Notes: generated by a model from the sequence alone, not told the origin. DNA of 7,935 nt from an uncultured Collinsella sp. (GCA_938045085.1 CALINZ010000319.1:1-7935), one strand, 5' to 3'. Shown: positions 1 through 5,901, counted from the stretch's first letter. A program made the numbers and translations.

Positions 1-466
1 TGATGAGCTCGAAGCCGAATTCCTCGGTGATGGCGAAGTGGCGGTCATAGCCGGGGGCGGGGCACAGCCACTTGACAACAGGCTCCTTGCACCAGGGGCG
101 GGGGCTGTTGAGGCGGCCATGGATAAAGGCGCAGTCGATCACGCCGTACATGAGCTGCAGACTGGCGTTGCCGCCCACGAATACCTGCTTGGGCTTGCAG
201 TCCAAAAGGTTTGCGAACAGGCGCTTGGCCTCCGGCAGACCGGACAGCGCGCCGTAGTTGCGGATATCAATGCCGTCGACAATATAGTCCTCCGGCTCCT
301 TGAGCATATCGAAGATGTCAGATACCATGTCCAGCTGATCCTTGCAGGGCTTGCCGCGGGTCATGTCCAGCTTCAGCCCCTGTGCCTTCAGATCTGCAAA
401 AGCGGTCTGCAATGCTGCGTATTCCGCCCTCCGTTGGTCCAGTGTCATGTCTTTGTATGCAGTCAT
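1..466 (-). CDS. Aminotransferase, PF12897 (aspartate aminotransferase-like) family, N-terminal part
   Basis: The minus strand encodes 155 residues that run off the left edge of the window. Recognisable family blocks are DMTRGKP at residues 35-40 region, RNYGALSGLPEAK at 69-81, GGNASLQLMY at 98-107 and CPAPGYDRHFAITEEFG at 135-151. These match the PLP-dependent fold-type I family Aminotran_MocR (PF12897), which includes the aspartate aminotransferase Rv3722c of Mycobacterium tuberculosis. The likely reaction is amino-group transfer between an amino acid such as aspartate and a 2-oxo acid in the cytosol. The PLP-binding lysine lies beyond the window. The ATG at 466 is chosen because GGAGAGG (482-476) lies 9 nt upstream; an in-frame ATG at 475 would touch that site. 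The gene is divergent from the MATE gene. Family is confident; exact substrate is not. Confidence 0.85.
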   Translation of the reverse strand, partial: MTAYKDMTLDQRRAEYAALQTAFADLKAQGLKLDMTRGKPCKDQLDMVSDIFDMLKEPEDYIVDGIDIRNYGALSGLPEAKRLFANLLDCKPKQVFVGGNASLQLMYGVIDCAFIHGRLNSPRPWCKEPVVKWLCPAPGYDRHFAITEEFGFELI

Positions 467-504
467 CTGTCTCATCCTCTCCGGGTAGTCCCTGAAGTTT
501 TATG

Positions 505-520
505 CGGGGCAAAAGCCCCG
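505..520 (-). other. Small hairpin in the aminotransferase 5' leader
   Basis: CGGGGC (505-510) and GCCCCG (515-520) form a perfect 6-bp stem around a 4-nt AAAA loop. It falls between the proposed minus-strand promoter and the start codon, so it would sit in the leader RNA. No U tract follows, so I do not call it a terminator. Its function is unknown and it could be incidental. Confidence 0.35.
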
Positions 521-536
521 GTCAATAATCTTTTAT

Positions 537-565
537 ATTATACTCACCTTTTGGCCGAGATTCAA
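537..565 (-). promoter_or_regulatory. Sigma-A/70-type promoter for the aminotransferase gene
   Basis: On the minus strand a perfect -10 TATAAT (542-537) lies 17 nt downstream of TTGAAT (565-560), a 4/6 match to TTGACA. Transcription would begin near 530, giving a leader of about 64 nt before the ATG at 466. The consensus match and spacing are seen directly; activity is inferred. Confidence 0.6.
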
Positions 566-650
566 GGACTTTTTCTGTCAAGAATCATAAAAACACCCGG
601 AAAACGCGGAAAAATTTTACGTTTTTCTTTTCTTTTTTCGAAAAATATGT

Positions 651-656
651 TACAAT
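651..656 (+). promoter_or_regulatory. Possible -10 element for the MATE gene
   Basis: TACAAT (651-656) is a 5/6 match to the -10 consensus. It sits in an AT-rich stretch 41 nt before the TTG start at 697. The T-rich sequence 17-18 nt upstream gives only a weak -35 (TTTTCT at 628-633). Plausible but unproven. Confidence 0.35.
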
Positions 657-696
657 CCACAAAAATGACAGCCATATCTGCACAGGGGGGACCTTT

Positions 697-1239
697 TTGG
701 AAGATCAACAGCAAAAGAAGTATCAACTGATGACGGAAACACCGGTGAGCCGGCTGATCCCACGCATGGCGCTGCCCTGCGTGGTCAGTATGCTGGTGAC
801 TGCCTTTTACAACATGGCGGACACGTTTTTTGTAGGGATGCTGAAGAGCAATGCCGCCACCGGCGCGGTGGGCGTGGTATTTTCCCTGATGGCCATTATT
901 CAGGCCATCGGCTTTTTCTTCGGTCAGGGCAGCGGTAATTTTATCTCCAGGGAGATCGGCCACAAAAACTATCAGGAGGCGTCGGAAATGGCCTCCACCG
1001 GCTTTTTCAGTGCGTTGGCTACCGGTGTATTGATCTGCGTGCTGGGACTGCTGTTTCTGGAACCTCTGGCCTATCTGCTTGGCTCCACGGACACCATTCT
1101 GCCCTATACCAAAGCGTACCTCAGCGTGATCCTGCTGGGCGCGCCGTGGATGACCTCATCGCTGGTGCTGAATAACCAGCTTCGTTTTCAGGGCAGCGCC
1201 GCTTACGCCATGGTGGGCATCACCAGCGGCGCGGTGATC
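697..1239 (+). CDS. MATE family efflux transporter, truncated N-terminal fragment
   Basis: The first 181 residues are clearly a MATE (multidrug and toxic compound extrusion) transporter, an inner-membrane cation/drug antiporter. They contain PVSRLIPRMALP near residues 16-27, AFYNMADTFFVG at 36-47, GQGSGNFISREIG at 76-88 and NNQLRFQG at 159-166, with about five hydrophobic segments. Family members are about 450 residues with 12 transmembrane helices, so roughly 60% is missing. The TTG start is favoured because AGGGGGG (684-690) lies 6 nt upstream; an ATG at 730 is the alternative. The frame stays open to 1347, but everything after residue 181 is antisense to the HAD gene and is not MATE-like. 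Homology stops at GAVI, where a continuing helix is expected. No functional transporter can be made from this copy. Confidence 0.85.
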
Positions 1240-1245
1240 ATAAAA
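1236..1245. other. Breakpoint joining two unrelated gene fragments
   Basis: MATE-like coding on the plus strand ends at about 1239. The HAD phosphatase frame on the minus strand enters MATE-derived sequence at about 1241 without its own stop codon. Both genes are therefore broken at the same site. Gene character and codon use differ on the two sides. No insertion sequence end, tRNA, integrase or obvious direct repeat is visible here. Confidence 0.75.
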
Positions 1246-2168
1246 GCAAAGCCGTTTGAACCGCGGAAGCGGCCAAAACGCACCATCACCACTGCGGCAA
1301 TGGTACCGAGGATCACCGCCGCCGTCGCGGCGCAGGCGGCAATCTGATGCAGAGCCTCGGCGACCGCATCATCTGCCGCAGCGCCGATATGCCAGCGCGC
1401 CGCCGCCGTAACGACCTCGTTGGCATTAGCGACTGCAACGGAGTTGGGAACGGCATCGATCATGGGCAAATCGTTATCGGAATCGCCAAATACGGCCACC
1501 TCGTCGGGCGTCATGCCCAAAGCGCGCGCCAGCTCCAGCGCAGCGCAGCCCTTGTCCCAACCAGCCGGCAGGATGTCAAACAGGCACACTCGGTTGTTGG
1601 GAAACACAAGCGAGAGTTCCGGAACCTCAGCGGCAACGCGCTCGCGTAACTCCGCGAGCCCCTCGCGCGAACGGGCACTCCAAATATTCGCCTTAAACAC
1701 CGGTGCGTTATCGACGACGGGACGGCATGGGGCCTCTTCGCCTTTGAGCCACGCGTTGCCGCCCGACCCCATAGCGCGACGCACACGCTCGGGATCGCTC
1801 GTCACGCAGTAGGCATCGTTGCCCCAAAAGCCATCGCCCAGGCTGTAGACTTTTAGAAATGTATCGTCGGTCTCTTGCTCCAGATAGTCGGCCAAGCACA
1901 TCAGAGCATCGCTGTCGATTGCGCGCGAGGCGACTACTTCACCGTCGACAAACATCACCTGGCCGTTACAGAACGCACCGGTCGAAAAACACTCGGAACG
2001 GTTTTTGAACATCCAGCCCATCGCGGACGGCTGACGACCCGAAACCGGGCCAAAGTGCAGACCCGCCGCCTGCATGGCATGAATGCCTTCGATGGCATAG
2101 TCGCTGGCGCCGTCATGCCCGGCTGGAATCAGCGTATCGTCCATATCGGTCAGCACAAGTTTGATCAT
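1242..2168 (-). CDS. Cof-type HAD-IIB phosphatase with hydrophobic C-terminal extension, 3' end lost
   Basis: This is a HAD-superfamily hydrolase, expected to remove phosphate from small metabolites in an Mg2+-dependent reaction. All four motifs are visible: DMDDT (residues 8-12, nucleophile Asp8 and acid/base Asp10), Ser43 in PVSGR, Lys206 in GWDKG, and GDSDND (228-233). The cap between motifs II and III fits subclass IIB (Cof/YbiV/sucrose-phosphatase type). The body is complete at about 275 residues. A 20-residue Ala/Val/Ile stretch (about 277-296) then looks like a membrane helix, followed by RFGRFR. The native stop codon is absent because the junction cuts the frame near residue 309; the 12 further residues to a stop at 1203-1205 are antisense MATE. 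The ATG at 2168 has a G-run 4 nt upstream. It is transcribed divergently from the thiamine operon. Substrate is unknown. Confidence 0.85.
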
Positions 2169-2206
2169 AGAGCCCCCCCGTCATTTTCACCGTAACCATT
2201 GTAACG

Positions 2207-2308
2207 ACCTGCCAATAAGGGACAGGTTTATTTTGGCAGGTTTTATCTGGGAAAATGCAACGCCCCTGTTGCCACCTACCAAAATAAACCTGTCCCTATT
2301 TGGCAGGT
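2207..2308. repeat. Paired inverted repeat, REP/MITE-like palindromic unit
   Basis: Two 35-nt arms (2207-2241 and 2274-2308) are reverse complements at 32 of 35 positions. Each arm also carries its own short terminal inverted repeat, for example CCTGCCAA (2208-2215) and TTGGCAGG (2233-2240). The 32-nt centre holds a third hairpin, GCAAC (2257-2261) with GTTGC (2268-2272). The shared core is GGGACAGGTTTATTTTGG. The whole unit could fold as one long cruciform or as two small hairpins. It lies between divergent genes, as short palindromic intergenic repeats often do. No transposase is present in the window. Confidence 0.75.
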
Positions 2309-2333
2309 GCGCTAGTATAGGGAGCAACAGATT

Positions 2334-2429
2334 CGATGCGGGAGTGCCGGCGGTGCAAACCACAAGGCTGAGAGGGCATGGGGCCCAATCCTTTGAACCT
2401 GTCAGTTAATGCTGGCGTAGGGAGCATGC
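2334..2429 (+). promoter_or_regulatory. TPP riboswitch aptamer (THI element)
   Basis: Conserved THI-box blocks occur in order: GGCTGAGA (2366-2373), GAACCTG (2395-2401), and TTAATGCTGGCGTAGGGA (2406-2423). The closing helix P1 can be drawn from ATGC (2336-2339) with GCAT (2424-2427). The aptamer binds thiamine pyrophosphate and here precedes thiM and thiE. The terminator just downstream implies transcriptional OFF control when TPP is abundant. The antiterminator pairing was not resolved by eye. Confidence 0.93.
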
Positions 2430-2439
2430 CGCCTTTACA

Positions 2440-2469
2440 GGGGCGCTGTCTATGCACAGCGCCCCTTTT
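2440..2469 (+). terminator. Rho-independent terminator, expression platform of the TPP riboswitch
   Basis: GGGGCGCTGT (2440-2449) and ACAGCGCCCC (2456-2465) form a perfect 10-bp GC-rich stem with a 6-nt loop, followed by TTTT. It lies 10 nt after the aptamer and 8 nt before the AAGGAGG ribosome binding site of thiM. Ligand-bound aptamer would let this hairpin form and stop transcription before the coding region. Confidence 0.85.
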
Positions 2470-2491
2470 CTATGCCAAGGAGGCATGTGCA

Positions 2492-3331
2492 GTGATTGAT
2501 TCGGAACAGCTTAAACAACATATGGTCAAGACCGTGGAGGAGATTCGCGCCACCAATCCGATGGCCGGTTCCATCACCAACACGGTGACGATCGACTTTG
2601 TCGCCAACGCACAGCTCGCCGTGGGCGGATCGGCCGCCATGGTCTATCTGCCCGACGAGGGCGAGGCACTCGTTGCCGGCGGCGGCGCCATCTATCTCAA
2701 TATGGGTACGCTCTTCCCCATCTACGAGCAAACGATTCCCCGCGCGGCCAAGGCGGCACACGACGCCGGCAAGCCCTGGGTGCTCGATCCGGTGGGCCTG
2801 GGCATCGGTAGCCTGCGCACCCAGTTGGTAAACGAGCTCAAGCAGTACAAGCCCGCCATCGTGCGCGGCAACGCCTCCGAGATCATCGCGCTCGCCGGCC
2901 TGTGGGGTCTTGAGGGCGAGGCGGCCGATCTGAGCCGCGTACGCGGTGTCGATACCACCGACACGGTAGACGCCGCCCGCGATGCCGCCGTAGCGCTCGC
3001 CCGCTACACCGGCGGTGCCGTAGTGGTCTCGGGCGAAGTCGACCTGATTACCGACGGCACGACCGTGGCCAAGTCCCACGGCGGCAGCCCGCTCATGTCC
3101 AAGATCACCGGTTGCGGCTGCTCGCAGGGCGGCGTGCTGGCCGTGTACGCCTGTGCCGCCGACCCGTTTACGGCAGCCATCTGCGGCACCGCCGTCTACA
3201 ACGTTGCCGGCACGCGTGCCGCCGCTGTCGCCGATGCCCCGGCAAGCTTTAAGGTCGCCTTTATCGACGAACTCTACCGCGCGACCGCCCAAGACATTGC
3301 CGATAACCGACTCGAGCTCGAGGAGGCATAG
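2492..3331 (+). CDS. thiM: Hydroxyethylthiazole kinase ThiM
   Basis: ThiM uses ATP to phosphorylate 4-methyl-5-(2-hydroxyethyl)thiazole, a salvage step toward thiamine phosphate in the cytosol. The 279-residue product has the ribokinase-like family blocks: SITNTVTIDFVANA (27-40), NMGTL (70-74), VLDPVGLG (97-104), RGNASE (125-130) and TGCGCSQGG (206-214) with the expected active-site Cys region. Length fits the family. The GTG at 2492 is chosen because AAGGAGG (2477-2483) lies 8 nt upstream. The longer open frame from ATG 2378 begins inside the riboswitch and crosses the terminator, so it is not the start. This is the first gene of the TPP-controlled operon; the next start is 3 nt after its stop. 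The N-terminal LPDEGE segment differs slightly from the more usual PEE form, but the rest is ordinary. Confidence 0.93.
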   Translation: MIDSEQLKQHMVKTVEEIRATNPMAGSITNTVTIDFVANAQLAVGGSAAMVYLPDEGEALVAGGGAIYLNMGTLFPIYEQTIPRAAKAAHDAGKPWVLDPVGLGIGSLRTQLVNELKQYKPAIVRGNASEIIALAGLWGLEGEAADLSRVRGVDTTDTVDAARDAAVALARYTGGAVVVSGEVDLITDGTTVAKSHGGSPLMSKITGCGCSQGGVLAVYACAADPFTAAICGTAVYNVAGTRAAAVADAPASFKVAFIDELYRATAQDIADNRLELEEA

Positions 3332-3334
3332 GCC

Positions 3335-3676
3335 ATGTCCGAGCCTGCAACCAATACCGGCATGAACACGCTCGTCGCCGTGGCCATCGCCCCGTGCGGC
3401 ACCGGCGACGAGCTGTCCGCCGAGGTCGCCGAGGTCGTGCGCGTCATTCGCGAGAGCGGCCTTCCCAACCGCACCACCTCGATGTTCACCGAGATCGAGG
3501 GCGACTGGGACGAGGTCATGCAGGTCGTGCGCGGCGCAACCTTTGTGTTGGCGAGCAAGGGCATCCGCACCGAAGTCGTGCTCAAAGCCGATATTCGACC
3601 CGGATTTACCGACACCATGACCGGCAAACTCGAGCGCATGGAAGCACAGATCAAAAAGCAGGAGGAAGCACGATGA
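3335..3676 (+). CDS. Thiamine-binding-type protein, PF01910 (MTH1187/YqgV) family
   Basis: This 113-residue protein matches the small ferredoxin-like MTH1187/YqgV family (PF01910, formerly DUF77). Visible features are the N-terminal beta strand VAVAIAPCGTGDELS (14-28), an amphipathic helix to SGLPNRTTSM (41-50), the hallmark EIEGDWDEVMQVV (53-65), and a final strand RTEVVLKADIR (78-88). YkoF, a related protein, binds thiamine or HMP, so a ligand-binding or carrier role is likely; no catalytic motif is seen. GAGGAGG (3320-3326) lies 8 nt before the ATG. The stop codon overlaps the thiE start in an ATGA (3673-3676), so the two are probably translationally coupled. Its place between thiM and thiE behind a TPP riboswitch is strong context for a thiamine role. 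The exact ligand is inferred. Confidence 0.82.
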   Translation: MSEPATNTGMNTLVAVAIAPCGTGDELSAEVAEVVRVIRESGLPNRTTSMFTEIEGDWDEVMQVVRGATFVLASKGIRTEVVLKADIRPGFTDTMTGKLERMEAQIKKQEEAR

Positions 3677-4368
3677 GCATCCGCGACAACCTTGATATCT
3701 CGGCCTATCTGGTACTCGGCCCCGAAAACACGCTGGGACGTCCCGTAGGCGATGTGGTGGCCCAGGCGCTCGACGCCGGCTTTACCTGCATCCAGGTGCG
3801 CTCCAAGGTGGCAAGCGCCCGCGAGATCATCGCGCTGACCGGCGACGCCGCGCAGGCAATCGCACAGGCCGGCAAGACCGGTCAGGTCGCCCTGCTGATC
3901 GATGACCGCCTGGACTGCGTACTCGCCGCACGCGAGCAGGGTATTGCCGTCGACGGCGTGCACGTGGGCCAGAGCGATATTCCCGTCGAGGTCTGCCGTA
4001 AGCTGCTGGGCCCCGATGCCATCGTGGGCCTTTCGGCCCGTTGCGAAGAGATGCTCGAGTACGTCAAGACCGCCGACATGAGCCTGGTCGACTACCTGGG
4101 AATCGGCCCGCTCCACGAGACCGAGACCAAGCGCGATTGCGGACGCGCGGCCGACGGCTCAATCATTACCAAAAGCTTTGAGGACCTGGCCGCCCTCCAC
4201 GCGGCAAGCCCCGTGCCCATCGTGGTGGGCGGCGGCGTCAAGACGGCCGACCTGCCGCAGCTCAAGGCCACCGGCGTCGATGGCTTCTTTGTGGTGAGCG
4301 CCGTCTGCAGCGCCGATGACCCCTACGCCGCGGCCAAGGAGCTCGTCGACACCTGGCAGCAGGCATAA
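3673..4368 (+). CDS. thiE: Thiamine-phosphate synthase ThiE
   Basis: ThiE couples HMP pyrophosphate with thiazole phosphate to give thiamine phosphate and pyrophosphate. The 231-residue product is a TIM barrel with the family marks: QVRSK (41-45, for QxRxK), LIDDRLDCVLAA (75-86), GVHVGQSDIP (95-104), IVGLSAR (117-123), LGIGPLHETETKRD (142-155) and VVGGGVKTADL (184-194). Length is normal. The ATG at 3673 is supported by AGGAGG (3660-3665) 7 nt upstream and by the ATGA overlap with the preceding gene; the open frame extends back to 3394 but only as a shadow of that gene. It is the last gene of the operon. No thiD or thiC lies in the window, so HMP pyrophosphate must come from elsewhere in the genome. 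Confidence 0.93.
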   Translation: MSIRDNLDISAYLVLGPENTLGRPVGDVVAQALDAGFTCIQVRSKVASAREIIALTGDAAQAIAQAGKTGQVALLIDDRLDCVLAAREQGIAVDGVHVGQSDIPVEVCRKLLGPDAIVGLSARCEEMLEYVKTADMSLVDYLGIGPLHETETKRDCGRAADGSIITKSFEDLAALHAASPVPIVVGGGVKTADLPQLKATGVDGFFVVSAVCSADDPYAAAKELVDTWQQA

Positions 4369-4410
4369 GTCTAGGCCGAGCAGCTGATTCGCAGCCTCAT
4401 ATCTTCAATA

Positions 4411-4460
4411 GCGGAAAGCGCATCCCAGTTTGGACCTCCATTCCGGGATGCGCTTTCCGC
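4411..4460. terminator. Long hairpin between convergent genes, possible bidirectional terminator
   Basis: GCGGAAAGCGCATCCC (4411-4426) and GGGATGCGCTTTCCGC (4445-4460) make a perfect 16-bp stem. The 18-nt loop contains a further small stem, TGGA (4431-4434) with TCCA (4437-4440). It lies 42 nt after the thiE stop and 20 nt after the stop of the convergent patatin gene. No U tract follows on either strand, so termination is inferred from position. A protein-binding palindrome or mRNA-stabilising hairpin is also possible. Confidence 0.55.
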
Positions 4461-4479
4461 CGAGCCGGCAGCCGATGCC

Positions 4480-5349
4480 TTACCCCGCCAGATACGCTTC
4501 CAGCGCGGGCAAGGTCGTCTCCGCATCGCGACGACCGATCTGGTAGATGCGCTCGAGTTCATCGGGCTCGCGGCACAGCGACGGCACCTTCACCGATTCG
4601 CTCGGACGCACCACAAAGATATCGCCGGCGGCCTCGCGACGCGCCAGGTCATCGAGCGTGGCATTGTAGACCTCATACCGATGCTCAAGCGCTGCGACAA
4701 ACTCCGGGTAGTGACGGAACACGCGCCGCAGCATGGGCATCACGCTGTTGGGTTGCTTCACAAAACCCGCTGGCTGCGTGAGTACCACGATATTGCGGTC
4801 ATATCCCTGCGCAAACAGCCATGCGCTGGGAATGGAATCAGCCACGCCGCCATCCAGATACTTATGCCCGTCAATAGCAACGGGACGCGTCGCCACGGGA
4901 ATTGCCGATGACGCCCGAATCCACTCGATATCCCGCTCGTCGCCATAGGGCAGATCGTGGTAGACGGCCTTGCCCGTCTCGATATCGGTACACACGCACG
5001 TAAATCGCATGGGGCAGGCACGGTACGCCTCCAAATCGATGGGATCGCGCTCGATAGGCACCTCGTGATAAGCAAAGTCGGCATTGTACATATCGCCGGT
5101 TCGCAGCCAGCTGGTCACGCTCGCATAGCGCTTGTCGGCGCAATAGGCCTTGTTATAGCGAATGGCGCGGCCGATCTGGCGCGATTTAAAGTTGTAGCCA
5201 AACGCCGCGCCCGCCGAGACGCCCACCATATGGTCGCAGGTCAAACCGTGCTCCATCCAAACGTCGAGCACGCCCGCCGTATACATACCGCGGTAGCCGC
5301 CTCCCTCGAGCGCAAGCCCCACCGTGTGCGTCGTATTTGACTGTGCCAT
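4480..5349 (-). CDS. Patatin-like phospholipase (YjjU/RssA-type serine hydrolase)
   Basis: This is a patatin-fold acyl hydrolase, expected to cleave lipid acyl esters with a Ser-Asp dyad. The glycine-rich oxyanion loop GGGYRG is at residues 16-21, the nucleophile Ser45 sits in GVSAG (43-47), and the catalytic Asp166 sits in DGGVADSIP (166-174). The order and 289-residue length fit the bacterial YjjU-like group, including a C-terminal region beyond the core. No signal peptide or membrane helix is visible, so it is probably cytosolic. The frame is open back to 5433, but the ATG at 5349 is preferred: GGAG (5361-5358) lies 8 nt upstream and the protein begins just before the first core strand. 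It is convergent with thiE and divergent from the EAL remnant. Both catalytic residues are intact. Physiological substrate is unknown. Confidence 0.88.
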   Translation of the reverse strand: MAQSNTTHTVGLALEGGGYRGMYTAGVLDVWMEHGLTCDHMVGVSAGAAFGYNFKSRQIGRAIRYNKAYCADKRYASVTSWLRTGDMYNADFAYHEVPIERDPIDLEAYRACPMRFTCVCTDIETGKAVYHDLPYGDERDIEWIRASSAIPVATRPVAIDGHKYLDGGVADSIPSAWLFAQGYDRNIVVLTQPAGFVKQPNSVMPMLRRVFRHYPEFVAALEHRYEVYNATLDDLARREAAGDIFVVRPSESVKVPSLCREPDELERIYQIGRRDAETTLPALEAYLAG

Positions 5350-5371
5350 GCGACCATCTCCGTTCCTGCGT

Positions 5372-5399
5372 TTTAAACCGGGACAAGTATACCCGTCAA
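5372..5399 (-). promoter_or_regulatory. Candidate promoter region for the patatin gene
   Basis: On the minus strand TTGACG (5399-5394) lies 16 nt upstream of TTTAAA (5377-5372). A second -10-like element, TATACT (5391-5386), lies between them but has no well-spaced -35. Either could drive the patatin gene starting at 5349. Weak, by-eye evidence only. Confidence 0.35.
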
Positions 5400-5477
5400 C
5401 ATATATCGTCTCAGTCGCATTTTCATCGAACATCGCATCGTCGCGCTACCGCCTGTCGAATAATAGCCGTCCACAGC

Positions 5478-5825
5478 ATGTGCACCCATATCCCCGCACT
5501 CGAGGAAAGCGGCTTTATGGTGACGCTCGACAAGCACATTTGGCAGATTGCGCCCGTCGACGGCGATCAAGGCCGCAGCACGCAAATCATTTCATCAATG
5601 CTCGAGATGGCGCATTCGCTCCATCTGCCCGTCGTGGTCGAAGGCGTCGAGACAAATGAGCAGGCGAGCATGCTACGCCACATGGGCGCCCGCTACGCTC
5701 AGGGCTTCCTCTACTACCGCCCCATGCCGGCGAAGGATTTTGAGGCATTGCTCGATGGTGGCAATAACAACTGGTACGCTCGCGAGCAAAACGCCACCGC
5801 CGAAGGGGGCATTTGTCTCCATTAG
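5478..5825 (+). pseudogene. EAL-domain (c-di-GMP phosphodiesterase) remnant with internal deletion
   Basis: The 115-residue frame joins two separate parts of an EAL domain. Residues 5-23 (HIPALEESGFMVTLDKHIW) match the helix that follows the EAL motif region. Residues 34-90 match the C-terminal part, with VVVEGVETNEQASML (52-66) and AQGFLYYRPMPAKDFEALL (74-92). The middle of the domain, normally well over 100 residues, is missing, and so is everything before the first helix including the EAL motif itself. Of the usual metal and catalytic residues only the Glu of EGVE and the Gln of QGF remain. Both halves are in the same frame. No ribosome binding site is visible before ATG 5478, and the open frame back to 5337 runs into the patatin start region. 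It cannot hydrolyse c-di-GMP. It is most likely a gene relic; a short expressed regulatory fragment cannot be excluded. Confidence 0.75.
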
Positions 5826-5832
5826 CTAACTT

Positions 5833-5863
5833 ATATCCCCAATTCAAACCGAATTGGGGATAT
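5833..5863. promoter_or_regulatory. Perfect palindrome upstream of the GGDEF gene, terminator-like hairpin or operator
   Basis: ATATCCCCAATTC (5833-5845) and GAATTGGGGATAT (5851-5863) are exact 13-nt inverted repeats around a 5-nt loop. The right arm overlaps a -10-like TATGAT (5861-5866), so binding here could block a promoter for the gene at 5902. No U tract follows on either strand, which argues against a standard terminator. Which role applies is not shown by sequence. Confidence 0.55.
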
Positions 5864-5901
5864 GATACAAACCATTGTTCCGCCCAAGGAGGTTATTCAT
5901 C

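Noticed and set aside
576..581. TTGACA on the minus strand as the -35 of the aminotransferase promoter
   Set aside because: It is 33 nt from the TATAAT at 542-537, far too distant, and no other -10 is correctly spaced. TTGAAT at 565-560 fits at 17 nt.
38..730. Long plus-strand open frame of 230 codons
   Set aside because: It is antisense to the aminotransferase, whose minus-strand translation has clear family blocks. The rest crosses the AT-rich intergenic region, and the product has no recognisable domain.
1230..1250. Insertion of a mobile element or prophage at the junction
   Set aside because: No integrase, transposase, terminal repeat, tRNA or attachment-site duplication is visible around the site.
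1240..1347. C-terminal 35 residues of the open MATE frame
   Set aside because: These codons are antisense to the HAD gene and do not resemble a MATE transporter. They are read only because the frame happens to stay open past the junction.
2207..2308. CRISPR-like repeat pair
   Set aside because: There are only two copies and they are inverted relative to each other. No regular spacers or cas genes are present.
2378..2491. Upstream start for thiM giving a 317-residue protein
   Set aside because: It lies inside the TPP aptamer and crosses the terminator. The GTG at 2492 has an ideal ribosome binding site and gives the normal ThiM length.
2450..3292. 280-codon minus-strand open frame opposite thiM
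   Set aside because: It is a glycine-rich shadow typical of high-GC genes; the plus strand encodes a clear ThiM.
3274..4116. 280-codon minus-strand open frame opposite the PF01910 gene and thiE
   Set aside because: It spans two recognised genes on the other strand and shows no domain of its own.
5337..5477. Upstream extension of the EAL remnant frame
   Set aside because: It overlaps the start and promoter region of the patatin gene on the other strand and does not resemble an EAL or GGDEF domain.
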